The notes: a model not told the origin generated them from the sequence alone. Numbered from the stretch's first letter, positions 16,797 through 26,206 are shown. The stretch: 48,382 nt of DNA from Candidatus Nitrosopumilus sp. (GCA_018263505.1 JAANXA010000015.1:1-48382); one strand, 5' to 3'. Numbers and translations are program-made.

Positions 16797-17515
16797 TTTT
16801 CTTTAAAAATTGAAATTAATTTAGGTAGTATTTCTGCACCTGTTTTTCTTAACACCAAATCCATTTTTGATGACATTTCAGTTTTTTCAGGATTTATTTC
16901 AATTAATTTTGCACTGTTTTGTTTTGCATAAATAGGTAAAGTGTTTGCAGGCGATACTACAAGTGAAGTTCCAATAATAATCATCAAATCACATTGACTT
17001 GCTTTAGCAATTGCATTTTTCCAAACATCTTGTGGTAATGATTCACCAAACCAGACTACATCTGGTCTAAGCATATTCCCACATTTACATAAAGGAGGAA
17101 TTTGAGAAAATTTTTCTATCTGACTACTTTTAAAATTACATACTGTGCATTTTATTTTCATAATACTCCCATGTAATTCAAATACATTTGAACTACCTGC
17201 TTTTTGATGAAGTCCATCTATATTTTGTGTTAAAATTGTAACTGTTGCATATTTTTCAAGTTCTACAATTGCCTTATGTCCTTGATTTGGTTTTGCTGAA
17301 AAAATATTTTCTCTCCGTTCGTTATACCACTCCCAAACAAGTTTAGGATTTTCATAAAATGCTTCAATTGTAGCCAATTTCATAGGATTATAATTCTTCC
17401 AAAACCCATCTTTTCCTCTAAATGTAGGAATTCCACTTTCTTGTGATACACCTGCACCTGTTACAACAACTATTTCTTTGATTTCTTTAATTTGTTTTGT
17501 AATTTCTTCAAACAT
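16793..17515 (-). CDS. cobB: Sir2-family NAD-dependent protein deacylase
   Basis: Removes acyl groups from lysines using NAD+. 240 residues, complete. GAGVSQESGIPTFR (20-33) binds NAD; TQNIDGLHQKAG at 96-107; catalytic His115 in ELHG; zinc ligands Cys123, Cys126, Cys143 and Cys145 (CTVC...CKC, a tighter second pair than usual); PDVVWFGE; and GTSLVVSPA. In archaea a known target is the chromatin protein Alba; no target is evident here. Last gene of prs-Trm11-like-rnz-sir2, overlapping rnz by one base. Confidence 0.93.
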   Translation of the reverse strand: MFEEITKQIKEIKEIVVVTGAGVSQESGIPTFRGKDGFWKNYNPMKLATIEAFYENPKLVWEWYNERRENIFSAKPNQGHKAIVELEKYATVTILTQNIDGLHQKAGSSNVFELHGSIMKIKCTVCNFKSSQIEKFSQIPPLCKCGNMLRPDVVWFGESLPQDVWKNAIAKASQCDLMIIIGTSLVVSPANTLPIYAKQNSAKLIEINPEKTEMSSKMDLVLRKTGAEILPKLISIFKEN

Positions 17516-18414
17516 TATTTAATTTCTATTTCTAAAAGATCTCTTGCAGTAATTACAGAATCATGAATTTCTTCAGCTTCTTCCAAATGCCCTTTTTCAT
17601 CTTTGTATCTAGCTGAAAAATGTGTTAAAATTAAATTTTTTACTCTTGCATTTTTTCCTAATATTGCAGCCTGTTTTGCAGTAGAATGACAAGTATCTTG
17701 TGCTCTTTGTTTTTCTTCATTGAGAAAAGTTGAATCAAAAACCAAGTAATCACATTCAGTGAAAAACTCTTCCAATTTTTCAGTAGGCATTGTATCACCG
17801 GAAATTCCTATTCTTTTACCAGGACGTTTTTGTCCTAAAACTTCTTCAGGTTTGATTATTTTTCCATTAATTTCAATTTGATTACCATTTTGTAATCTAT
17901 TCCATAATTCTCCTTCTGGAATTTTTAATTCATTTGCTTTGTTTACATTAAATCTACCTGGTTTGTCTTTTTCTTCAAATAAGTATGAATACGCTGTAAT
18001 TGAATGATTGGCCTTACATATACGAATAGAATATTTCCCGTTTTCAATAAGTTCTTCATCTTTAATTATGTTGATCAAAATTGGAAATGATAAACCAAAA
18101 TTTAGTACTTTAATATTTGCAGCAATAAACTCATCAATTCCATTTGGGCCAAAAATTTCTAAGGTCTCAGTTCTATTTTGCATCGACATTGTTTGTAATA
18201 ATCCTAAAATTCCTACACAATGATCTCCATGAAGATGCGTCACAAAAATTTTCATTTTTTTATTCCATCCTAAACCTGATTTCATATATGAGATCTGTGC
18301 TGATTCCCCTGCATCAAACATGAGAATTTCACCATCTTTTTCTAAACAAATACATGATAATCCTCTTTTTTCCGTAGGTTGTGCAGCTGATGTTCCTAAG
18401 AATACAAGCTTCAT
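17515..18414 (-). CDS. rnz: Ribonuclease Z (tRNA 3' endonuclease)
   Basis: Cuts the 3' trailer from tRNA precursors, producing the end to which CCA is added. 299 residues, the short (RNase Z-S) form. FLGTSAAQPT at the start, the metallo-beta-lactamase motif HLHGDH at 60-65, SGDTMPTE and the late LTHFSARY. All zinc ligands that can be read are present. It overlaps the methyltransferase gene by four bases (ATGA). Confidence 0.95.
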   Translation of the reverse strand: MKLVFLGTSAAQPTEKRGLSCICLEKDGEILMFDAGESAQISYMKSGLGWNKKMKIFVTHLHGDHCVGILGLLQTMSMQNRTETLEIFGPNGIDEFIAANIKVLNFGLSFPILINIIKDEELIENGKYSIRICKANHSITAYSYLFEEKDKPGRFNVNKANELKIPEGELWNRLQNGNQIEINGKIIKPEEVLGQKRPGKRIGISGDTMPTEKLEEFFTECDYLVFDSTFLNEEKQRAQDTCHSTAKQAAILGKNARVKNLILTHFSARYKDEKGHLEEAEEIHDSVITARDLLEIEIK

Positions 18415-19358
18415 TTAATCAAAATTGTCCTGGTCAAACTTTTATGCCTATAGATTTCATATTTTTTTGAACCTTTAAGTTTTAGATTATCTCCTATCTC
18501 CTTTTTGTACATAATTGCTATTTTTTTCCGTTTAGGAATTACTGATATGAATCTCTTCAAAACCTCTTCAGGTTTTTCACTAGTTTTAGAATTTAATCCA
18601 TATGGTAAATCAGTCACTATTCCATTATATTTTCCAGAAATTTTTTCTATTTCTTGAAAATCAGTGTTAAAAATTTCAGATTTAAATTTATTTTCTTTAA
18701 TATTCTCTTTTGCTATATTGAACATTTTTTTATCAAAATCCATACCAATTGCATGAATTCCCATAGATTCAGCTTCTAAAAGAGTAGTTCCTGTACCGCA
18801 AAATGGATCACAAATCGTTTCTCCTTGTTTTATTCCAATTAGATTAATCATTACTCTTGTTAACTTCCAATCCAATTCATGAGGATACGTCTTTACTTTT
18901 TTTGGTCGTTTTTTCTGTTTCATTGTTTTTGAGAAACCAAAAAAATTTTCTTTATTAGTAAAAATAAGATATACTGTAATGTCTGGATTTTCCATTTTTG
19001 CTTTTGCATGAGAAAATTTTGAAATCATATCACCCATTGAATTTTCTAATTCTGGGATATTGAACTGATTTGATGATAAATTTATTATTCTACAAACAAA
19101 CGTTTTTGCATTTTTAAGAATTTCAAAATTTCCTTCATCTAAAAATAACCCAGACATTTTTCTTAGTATTTGTCCTGATACTTTAACAAAAGATGCACGG
19201 TTTGATATTTCATTCCAATTTGTTTTTGATTGAATTATAACCAAATTTGAAATTATTTTAATTTTAGAAAATCTATCATACATTTTTGCTAATGTAGTTA
19301 TTTCATCTATTGCAAGTTCTAGATAATCTTTAGATAACACAAAAAAACTTTCTGGCAT
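18411..19358 (-). CDS. tRNA (guanine-N2) methyltransferase, Trm11-like
   Basis: 315 residues. N-terminal part (1-140) resembles the ferredoxin-like plus THUMP region that binds tRNA. The C-terminal Rossmann methyltransferase has DPFCGTGT (184-191) for S-adenosylmethionine and TDLPYG (249-254), the catalytic motif of N2-guanine tRNA methyltransferases. Archaeal members make m2G/m2,2G at position 10. It sits in a tRNA-maturation operon with rnz, overlapping its neighbours by four bases and one base. Confidence 0.88.
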   Translation of the reverse strand: MPESFFVLSKDYLELAIDEITTLAKMYDRFSKIKIISNLVIIQSKTNWNEISNRASFVKVSGQILRKMSGLFLDEGNFEILKNAKTFVCRIINLSSNQFNIPELENSMGDMISKFSHAKAKMENPDITVYLIFTNKENFFGFSKTMKQKKRPKKVKTYPHELDWKLTRVMINLIGIKQGETICDPFCGTGTTLLEAESMGIHAIGMDFDKKMFNIAKENIKENKFKSEIFNTDFQEIEKISGKYNGIVTDLPYGLNSKTSEKPEEVLKRFISVIPKRKKIAIMYKKEIGDNLKLKGSKKYEIYRHKSLTRTILIK

Positions 19359-20239
19359 TATTTAATTGCCTTTGCAATTGTATTTGAAATATCAACAAGT
19401 GATGTTTTTCCAGGAATTGTATTTGTACTAACAATTTTTGTAACTCCTGCTTTTCTAATTTTTCTTTCAGCATCATTCATTAATAGAGCATGTGTACATG
19501 CAACAAATACTCTTTTACATTTTTGTTTTTTAAGAAATTGTGTTGCGTTAATTATACTTCCACCAGTACTAATCATATCATCAACTAAAATTAAATCCCT
19601 ACCATTTACTTCATCAACATTTTTTGTAATGATTTTTACCTTTCCAGTTTTTCTATCTCTTTTTTTGTGTAATGCAATAAAATCTAAATCAAATTCTCGT
19701 GCAAATTCTCGTGCTCTTTCTTTTCCTCCTTGATCTGGAGATACAACAAGTGGGTTTTTCAGGCTTAATTTTTTGAAATATTTGACTAAATCTGGAATTG
19801 CAGTCACATTTTTACTTTTAATTGTAAAATAATTGAATCCTATCAAACTATGGACATCTACTGTAATTATTTTTGATGCGCCAACACTTTTGAATAACTT
19901 TGCAAGAACTTTCATCGTTACTATTTCCCCAGGTAAAAACTCTCTATCTTGTCTTGCATATCCCATGTAAGGAATTACTGTAATTACTTCAGATGAAATT
20001 TCTTTGGTTTTAGAAATTAAAGATAAAGCTTGAATTAAATTGGAATCAACAGGTGGATAAATTGATTGTACTATAATTGATTTCTTTTTTGAAATTTTAC
20101 CACTCAATGTAATTTTACTTTCACCATCAGGAAAAATTTTAATTGATGATTTTACTAAATTAGCTTTAATTTTTTTTGATAATTTTCTTGCTATCTCTTC
20201 AGATGTTTTTCCTGAAATTACTGATAAACTACTCAACAA
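19358..20239 (-). CDS. prs: Ribose-phosphate pyrophosphokinase
   Basis: Makes PRPP from ribose 5-phosphate and ATP for nucleotide, histidine and related synthesis. 293 residues. FPDGESKI and SIYPPVD near the N-terminus, GYARQDREF for ATP binding, VDVHS, and the PRPP loop DLILVDDMISTGGSI. The start is TTG (20237-20239, or the next codon). First clear gene of the four-gene tRNA/NAD operon and 44 bases after the channel gene. Confidence 0.95.
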   Translation of the reverse strand: MLSSLSVISGKTSEEIARKLSKKIKANLVKSSIKIFPDGESKITLSGKISKKKSIIVQSIYPPVDSNLIQALSLISKTKEISSEVITVIPYMGYARQDREFLPGEIVTMKVLAKLFKSVGASKIITVDVHSLIGFNYFTIKSKNVTAIPDLVKYFKKLSLKNPLVVSPDQGGKERAREFAREFDLDFIALHKKRDRKTGKVKIITKNVDEVNGRDLILVDDMISTGGSIINATQFLKKQKCKRVFVACTHALLMNDAERKIRKAGVTKIVSTNTIPGKTSLVDISNTIAKAIK

Positions 20240-20283
20240 AAAAATGTAATTTAATGGGATTCTTAAGTTTTGAGAAAAATGAT

Positions 20284-22023
20284 TTACTCATCCCCTTCTC
20301 CTTTACCAATATCCCCAACACCAAATTCATCAATTACTTTATTTCTATCTGGATCTAATTGACTAATTTCTTCAAACTCTTTCTTTTCATCCCCTTGATA
20401 GACAGTTCTAATTGGCCATGGAATTCTAATATCATATTTCTTAAATTCTTCATACATAATCATTCTCAAATCTGTTTTAGTTTTGAATTGAGCTCCATAA
20501 TCTCTAACATAAACCCACATTGAAAAATCAAGTGATGAATCATTAAATTCATTAAATCTTACTACTGGTTGTGTCACTTCAACATGAAGTTCTTTGTCAC
20601 AACCACAACTTGGTTTATTCTCATTTAGATATGGACACCTTTTTTGTCTAATTAGATGTCTACCTTTTCCATCCACAACTTCTTTCATTCCACGTTTTCC
20701 AACTTTAACTAAAATTGAAGCTACTTGACGTGGATTATTCAAATAAGATACTCCAACTTTTACTACAGCAGGAACAAGCTTGTTTTCTTTTGAATAATTT
20801 ACTATTTGAGCATTTACTAGTTGTCTTGTAGGAATAATTGCTATTGATTCATGTAATGCATCTCTAATGTACGTAACCCTTGGAGTTATTTTATGTACAT
20901 TTCCATTATATCCTGTATCTAATTGTACTCTATCCCCTTCCATCACAATTTTGTCTTTTCTAATCATGATATATGCAAAATAATTTTGCATTGTTTCTTG
21001 TAATGCCAAACCAAGACCGATAGAAAATCCACCTGTTGCAGTAGCAATTACAATCAAATCTACTCCCCACCATGCAACAACACCCAAAATTGTTGCAATA
21101 AAAATTCCTACTGGAAGAATTTGTTTTGCAGATTTTGGTAATCCTTCTCTTTTTTTCTTTGCATGTCCTGGAGGACGTGAACTAGGAATTATTGGTTCAT
21201 ACCCATTTTCTCTTTTTTCTTCTCTCCATACATCTATTGGAAATATTTCATCTGGTTTTGCACCTGGTCTTAATTTTCTACCTGATTGATTATTTCCTGA
21301 AATACAATTTTGATAATATTTTTCATACTTTTCACGTTCAGATTTTTTCCATTCTTCAAATGGATCTTTAATTATTTTTTCAAATCCACCAATTGCATTT
21401 CCTTTAGTTGTTCTAAATTGTTCTAAATGATGAAGTCCTTCTTTTGTTTTAAGCAATTCTTCAAATTCTTTTTCATCAATATCTTCTGGTGAAATTTGTG
21501 GTGGATTCCATTTGTATAATTTATGGAATAAATCATCTTTATCATCGATAAATCCTCTCATTTCAAACCAAGCATCAAAATCATCTTTTTCTAAAATTGA
21601 TTTATCACGTTTTGTTAGACTAATTGGAACAAGATGTGAAATGGTATAACCAATTACTAAAATATTAAAAGTGTTGAGGATTTTTGCAAATCTTTCATGA
21701 ACAGAAATTTCTTCATTTTCATTTATTGTCACATCTTCAACTAAAAAAACTCCAGTTTGTACATAGATGTTAATTGCAGTAATCAACGCAATTGCAAAAA
21801 AGGGCAATACAGCTCTTCGCAAAAATCTTGAAAAATGCGGTCTTTTATAATAAAATTTTTGAGAACCTACCCAAAATGAAAATTTTCTATACCCAATAAC
21901 TATCCCAATAATCCCAACAATCATTACAAAAAATGCTAGTTGAAGAGACTCCGAAGATGCTATAAGTTGTGATACAGTTTCAAATTCTCCTACTGAAATT
22001 TGTGTTAATTCTTCTTCGGCCAT
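20284..22023 (-). CDS. Large MscS-family mechanosensitive channel
   Basis: 579 residues from the ATG at 22021-22023; a TTG two codons upstream is less likely. Helices at about 28-46, 70-91 and 116-136, then a long polar stretch (about 140-300) before a fourth helix (301-320) and the pore region ATGGFSIGLGLALQETM with its Gly/Ala pattern. A beta domain (EGDRVQL) and the cytoplasmic vestibule follow. Odd points: the 160-residue insert between helix 3 and the pore, and a Cys-rich insert (CPYLNENKPSCGC, Cys463, 473, 475) in the vestibule that could bind metal. Likely an osmotic release valve. Confidence 0.88.
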   Translation of the reverse strand: MAEEELTQISVGEFETVSQLIASSESLQLAFFVMIVGIIGIVIGYRKFSFWVGSQKFYYKRPHFSRFLRRAVLPFFAIALITAINIYVQTGVFLVEDVTINENEEISVHERFAKILNTFNILVIGYTISHLVPISLTKRDKSILEKDDFDAWFEMRGFIDDKDDLFHKLYKWNPPQISPEDIDEKEFEELLKTKEGLHHLEQFRTTKGNAIGGFEKIIKDPFEEWKKSEREKYEKYYQNCISGNNQSGRKLRPGAKPDEIFPIDVWREEKRENGYEPIIPSSRPPGHAKKKREGLPKSAKQILPVGIFIATILGVVAWWGVDLIVIATATGGFSIGLGLALQETMQNYFAYIMIRKDKIVMEGDRVQLDTGYNGNVHKITPRVTYIRDALHESIAIIPTRQLVNAQIVNYSKENKLVPAVVKVGVSYLNNPRQVASILVKVGKRGMKEVVDGKGRHLIRQKRCPYLNENKPSCGCDKELHVEVTQPVVRFNEFNDSSLDFSMWVYVRDYGAQFKTKTDLRMIMYEEFKKYDIRIPWPIRTVYQGDEKKEFEEISQLDPDRNKVIDEFGVGDIGKGEGDE

Positions 22024-22171
22024 AATCAATCAGTTTTTAAATTAAATTCGTTTCCTTGAATACAAACGTTAAGGTAAATCATTATTATTTATGAAATATA
22101 CTCAAATAATTAAAAAATTTATGCACAAATACCTTAGAACATTTAACAAGGGTTAAGACATAATTTTACAA

Positions 22172-23509
22172 GTGAGCTATCAAGAAACTATTTGGGATGA
22201 TTCACCATCATTAAAATCATACACACTATCTAATTTTAGAAAAATTCCACACATTCAAAATTTATCAGAAAAAACTCAATTTGAAATGGAAGTTGTAGGA
22301 AATGTCTTGCCTTTCAAAGCAAATAATTATGTTGTTGAACAATTAATTGATTGGAATAATATACCAAATGATCCAATGTTTGTTTTGACTTTTCCACAAA
22401 AAGGAATGTTAAAACAAGAACATTTTCAAAAAATGGAAACTGCATTAAAAAACAATTCTGATAAAAAAGAAATTGCATCTGTTGCAAATGAAATTCGTTT
22501 GCAACTAAATCCACATCCTGCAGGTCAAATGGAATTGAACGTTCCAACATTAAGTGATGGAACTAAACTATATGGAATGCAACATAAATACAAAGAAACC
22601 TGTTTATTTTTCCCAAGTCAAAGTCAAACTTGTCATGCATATTGTAGTTTTTGTTTTAGATGGCCACAATTTGTTGGTATGGATGAAATGAAATTTGCAA
22701 TGCAAGAAGGAGAACAACTTGTTCAGTACATTTCAGAACATTCAGAAATTTCTGATATTTTATTTACAGGAGGAGATCCTATGGTCATGAAAGCTAAAAT
22801 GTTTTCAAAATACGTTGACGCTTTAATTGATGCAAAAATTTCAAACCTTAAAACCATTCGAATTGGTACAAAAGTTCTTTCTTATTGGCCATACAAATTT
22901 CTAACAGATTCTGATTCTCAAGAAATGTTAGATGTATTTAAAAAAATTACAGATAATGGAATTCATCTTGCTGTAATGGCTCATTTTAACCACTTGAATG
23001 AATTATCAACTAATGTTGTTAAAGATGCAATTAAAAAAATTAGAGATACAGGAGCACAAATTAGAACACAATCTCCTCTTTTAGCTCATATTAATGACGA
23101 TTCAAAAATGTGGGCAAAAATGTGGACAAAACAAGTTCAGTTAGGATGTATTCCATATTACATGTTTGTTGTTAGAGATACAGGAGCACAACACTACTTT
23201 GGGGTATCTCTAACAAAAGCACATGAAATTTTTAAAAATGCTTACTCTTCAGTTAGTGGATTAGCAAGAACAGTTCGTGGACCTAGTATGTCTGCAACTC
23301 CAGGAAAAGTCCATGTAATTGGTACAACTAGTATAAATAATCAAAAAGTCATTGTTTTGAAATTTTTACAGGGACGAAATCCAAACTGGGTAGATATTCC
23401 ATTTTTTGCAAAATATGATGAACATGCAATTTGGTTAGACGATCTAAAACCAGTATTTTCAGATAAATTCTTCTTTGAAGAAGAAATGGAAAATTTAAAA
23501 TCTCATTAA
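22172..23509 (+). CDS. KamA-like radical SAM aminomutase
   Basis: 445 residues, GTG start. Radical SAM cluster motif C-x3-C-x2-C is CHAYCSFC (Cys154, 158, 161), then TGGDP (199-203), the S-adenosylmethionine-binding strand. The region TFPQKGML, LNPHPAGQM and RTQSPLL matches the lysine 2,3-aminomutase group, which uses PLP as well; a PLP lysine is expected in the C-terminal half but I cannot fix it. Some archaea use KamA to make beta-lysine osmolytes; the partner acetyltransferase is not adjacent. The promoter region at 22030-22171 is AT-rich. Confidence 0.82.
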   Translation: MSYQETIWDDSPSLKSYTLSNFRKIPHIQNLSEKTQFEMEVVGNVLPFKANNYVVEQLIDWNNIPNDPMFVLTFPQKGMLKQEHFQKMETALKNNSDKKEIASVANEIRLQLNPHPAGQMELNVPTLSDGTKLYGMQHKYKETCLFFPSQSQTCHAYCSFCFRWPQFVGMDEMKFAMQEGEQLVQYISEHSEISDILFTGGDPMVMKAKMFSKYVDALIDAKISNLKTIRIGTKVLSYWPYKFLTDSDSQEMLDVFKKITDNGIHLAVMAHFNHLNELSTNVVKDAIKKIRDTGAQIRTQSPLLAHINDDSKMWAKMWTKQVQLGCIPYYMFVVRDTGAQHYFGVSLTKAHEIFKNAYSSVSGLARTVRGPSMSATPGKVHVIGTTSINNQKVIVLKFLQGRNPNWVDIPFFAKYDEHAIWLDDLKPVFSDKFFFEEEMENLKSH

Positions 23510-23589
23510 CTAATTTTTATCCAATTAAATTTATTAGAATTTTAAAAATCATTAAAACACTTTTAAAATAAGATCGATCTTTTAAAATA

Positions 23590-24228
23590 TTGAAAATTAT
23601 TTTTTTAGTTGCAGTTATCTTAATTACTCCAAGTTTAATTGGCTCTGTCTATGGTCATACAGTTGATTCTGTTGGAGACTATAGAGTTGAAATTGGTTGG
23701 ATGAATGAACCAGTTGTTTCTGGTGAAACAAATGCAATTGAATTTTATGTAAGTCCACTTGAATCTGATTTAAAACTTGAAGATCAAATTTTTAAAAATG
23801 GTATTTCAGGATTGAAAAAAACTATTAAAATTCAATTAGTTTTCAAAGATGAACGCATTACACTTCCTTTATCCCCTGATCATGATATTCCTGGAAAATA
23901 TTATGCATTTGTTAATCCAACTGTATCTGGTTTTTATCAAGCAAATATTATGGGTACAATAGTTGATACTCCGATTAGTCTATCCATGCATCCACCAAAA
24001 GTTGATGAACGTTCATACATTGAATTTCCAGAACCATCGGATCTTACATTAACTCAAATTATTGATGGTCACACAACGGTAATTTCAAACATTAGTGATT
24101 TGAAGGAATCCGTAAAAAATCTTGAAGAAACGAGACAACAAAACGATTTGGTATATTCAGGTATAGGTATAGGAATTATTGGAATCATAATTGCAATTAT
24201 TGCTTTGAGTAAAACAAAGAAAAATTAG
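23590..24228 (+). CDS. Secreted beta-sandwich protein with C-terminal anchor
   Basis: 212 residues, TTG start. Signal peptide about 1-22 (IIFLVAVILITPSLIGSVYG), so the mature chain would begin with His (HTVDSVGDYRVEIGW). A beta-rich domain follows (about 28-140), then a helix (SDLKESVKNLEET) and one membrane helix (about 187-205) with a KTKKN tail. A mature N-terminal His is seen in copper-binding CopC-type proteins. The pattern around VEIGWMNEPVV resembles VNLAWEPPVL in the cupredoxin at 30374-31360. Function unknown; copper handling is a guess. Confidence 0.6.
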   Translation: MKIIFLVAVILITPSLIGSVYGHTVDSVGDYRVEIGWMNEPVVSGETNAIEFYVSPLESDLKLEDQIFKNGISGLKKTIKIQLVFKDERITLPLSPDHDIPGKYYAFVNPTVSGFYQANIMGTIVDTPISLSMHPPKVDERSYIEFPEPSDLTLTQIIDGHTTVISNISDLKESVKNLEETRQQNDLVYSGIGIGIIGIIIAIIALSKTKKN

Positions 24229-24298
24229 TTAATACCAGATTTAATATGTAAAAAACTAAAGTATAGGAATTGAAAAATTATTTTAGTTGATGTAATAA

Positions 24299-25444
24299 AT
24301 GGTTGAAAATAATTATGATATTTTAGGAATTGTAGAGGGTTCTACAACAAAAGAAATTAGAGATGCATTTAGACGATTAGCTCTACAATTTCATTCAGAT
24401 CGTGGAGGAGAAAATGAACAATTTATTAAAATAAAACAAGCCTACGAGGATCTCAAAATTGGTAAAAAATACCCTGAGACAGATATTGAAAAACGAAAAA
24501 ATTCACGAGTATATTCAGAAGAAACAGAAGCTGATGTTAAAAGAAGAAATCAGATCTTAGGTCAACAATTATCAAAAGAAATGGAAATTGCTGAAAAATG
24601 GGCTTCTGAATTAAATAAATCAAATTCAACTGCTACAAGATTATTTGGTTCTAAAACACTTGGTGAAATTGAATTAGAACGAAAAGCAAATGGTTCATTA
24701 TCAATTAAAGGAAATTTCATGGCAGGAAGTATTACTTATGATGGTTCAATAACCATGCAAGGAAGTATTACTAGTCCCTCATGGACAAAAGAATTTCAAA
24801 CAAATATTCGTTTAACTTCAGGAGATTTCAAATTTATTAATCCTTTAGATAATAAATTCAAAATTGAAAATGGTGCTAGACTAATTGTTGAAAATGGTGA
24901 TGCTGTATTAGGAAATATTTATGGTAGGAAATTCAGAGTAGAGGATCCAGATGGAAAAGTTGGTGTTTATCAAATTCAAGAACATAGAACACATATTTCT
25001 GCTCCAAATGGAAAAATTATTGCTGAAAATATTGTAGACACTGTTTCAGTTAACGCTGATACAATAATTGTTCTAAATGTTGAAGACGATGTAAAAATTT
25101 CTGCACGAGAAATTTTATTTTACGGAGGAAAATTAACTTATGATTCTATTATAGAATTAAAACAGGGAGGAATAATTAGATTCTTTGAAAATTTTTCAAT
25201 TCAAGGACTGAGTGGCGATGCAACAATTAAACTTGAAAATGGAAAAACTATTAGATTCTTTAATTTAAAAACTAAAAAAATAAGGGATTTGGCTGACGAA
25301 TATGTTCCTAATAAGGAAGATTACATAAAAGATGCCACAATGATTGGGCATGGATTTACAATTACTTATGAAATGTTGGATAATTTATCTAAAAAGCCTA
25401 CAAAACAAAAAACAGGATGGAAATCAAAGTTAGGATTTTCTTAA
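24299..25444 (+). CDS. J-domain protein fused to beta-rich repeat region
   Basis: 381 residues. N-terminal J domain (about 5-60): YDILGIVEGSTTKEIRDAF, LALQFHSDRGGENEQF, IKQAYEDL. The usual HPD tripeptide that stimulates Hsp70 is HSD here (32-34). A charged helical linker (60-115) leads to a long beta-rich region (about 120-320) with short repeated hydrophobic strands and turns (GSITYDGSITMQGSIT, ENGARLIVENGDAV, TIIVLNVEDDV), which suggests a beta-solenoid or bactofilin-like fold. Not a standard DnaJ: no zinc-finger or G/F segment. Role unknown; structural or scaffold function is inference. Confidence 0.7.
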   Translation: MVENNYDILGIVEGSTTKEIRDAFRRLALQFHSDRGGENEQFIKIKQAYEDLKIGKKYPETDIEKRKNSRVYSEETEADVKRRNQILGQQLSKEMEIAEKWASELNKSNSTATRLFGSKTLGEIELERKANGSLSIKGNFMAGSITYDGSITMQGSITSPSWTKEFQTNIRLTSGDFKFINPLDNKFKIENGARLIVENGDAVLGNIYGRKFRVEDPDGKVGVYQIQEHRTHISAPNGKIIAENIVDTVSVNADTIIVLNVEDDVKISAREILFYGGKLTYDSIIELKQGGIIRFFENFSIQGLSGDATIKLENGKTIRFFNLKTKKIRDLADEYVPNKEDYIKDATMIGHGFTITYEMLDNLSKKPTKQKTGWKSKLGFS

Positions 25445-25528
25445 AATTTTAATTTTATATATAAAAATATAATTTTTTATTCTAAGAATTAGCTATTATC
25501 ATAAATAATCCTTTTTCTAGATTAATTT

Positions 25529-26110
25529 ATGAAGAAAATAGAGGCAGTAATTAAGAGAAGAAATTTTCCTACAATTAAAACTAATTTACATTCTATTGGG
25601 ACATTTATTATTGATAAACGAAATTTAGATGATAGTAATATTTACGATGAATCAAAAGGTTCACGTGTAGGCTCTACAGGTTTGAAGGCAATCCCATTGG
25701 CAAAGATCGAAATGGTAGTTTCAGATAAGGATGCAAGAAAAGTTGTTGAAATGATTTCAAGTAATTCTGGTTTATCTGCATCACATGGTGGGAAAATTTT
25801 CGTTTCAGAAATGGAAGAAGTTGTAGATATGGATACTTTAGGTTCAACACAAGACCTTGAAATGTTATCTGAAGAAAAATTAAATTTTTCCTCATTACCA
25901 AAGCGTAGTAGATTTGTTCCTTTACAGAAATTTACATTACATAAATTACAAGTAATTTATGAAGAAAATAAAGAAATTCTTAGAAGTGATTATAGAATAA
26001 AATCTTTTAGCGATTTTGTAAACTATTGTATAATGAAATCAATTCCTACTTTGGAAAAACAGTTGAAAAATCCAACTATTATCTATGAAGATAATTTCAA
26101 TAATTTCTAG
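25529..26110 (+). CDS. PII-like protein with C-terminal extension
   Basis: 193 residues. Residues 1-112 follow the PII/GlnK pattern: MKKIEAVIKRR opening strand, a T-loop-like stretch (RNLDDSNIYDESKGSRVGS), the IPLAKIEMVV strand, DKDARKVVEMI helix, and GKIFVSEMEEVV. The T loop has no matching RGFGRQKG. An extra region (about 120-180, RSRFVPLQKFTLHKLQVIYE onward) is helical and has no match I recognise; it might bind DNA or a partner. It lies 240 bases from glnK and 0.7 kb from amt, which supports nitrogen signalling. Confidence 0.65.
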   Translation: MKKIEAVIKRRNFPTIKTNLHSIGTFIIDKRNLDDSNIYDESKGSRVGSTGLKAIPLAKIEMVVSDKDARKVVEMISSNSGLSASHGGKIFVSEMEEVVDMDTLGSTQDLEMLSEEKLNFSSLPKRSRFVPLQKFTLHKLQVIYEENKEILRSDYRIKSFSDFVNYCIMKSIPTLEKQLKNPTIIYEDNFNNF

Positions 26111-26113
26111 TTA

Positions 26114-26206
26114 TTAGATATAAGGTCCAAAAAGAGCTAATCCAAATAGAGTCATACCTGCTGCTGCAAAAACTAATTTAATTATAAAAATTTTAGATAT
26201 TTTCAT
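26114..26206 (-). CDS. 30-residue single-helix membrane microprotein
   Basis: ATG at 26204-26206, TAA at 26114-26116. MKISKIFIIKLVFAAAGMTL continues to FGLALFGPYI: a basic start followed by one membrane helix. Its ATG overlaps the TGA of the 44-residue frame upstream by four bases (ATGA), a sign of translational coupling. Both lie directly behind glnK on the same strand. No family recognised. Some archaeal membrane complexes contain such single-helix subunits, including ammonia monooxygenase; nothing in the sequence assigns this one. Confidence 0.55.
   Translation of the reverse strand: MKISKIFIIKLVFAAAGMTLFGLALFGPYI

Noticed and set aside
22091-22156. 21-codon frame upstream of the KamA-like gene
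   Set aside because: Very short, no supporting context; AT-rich DNA gives such frames often.
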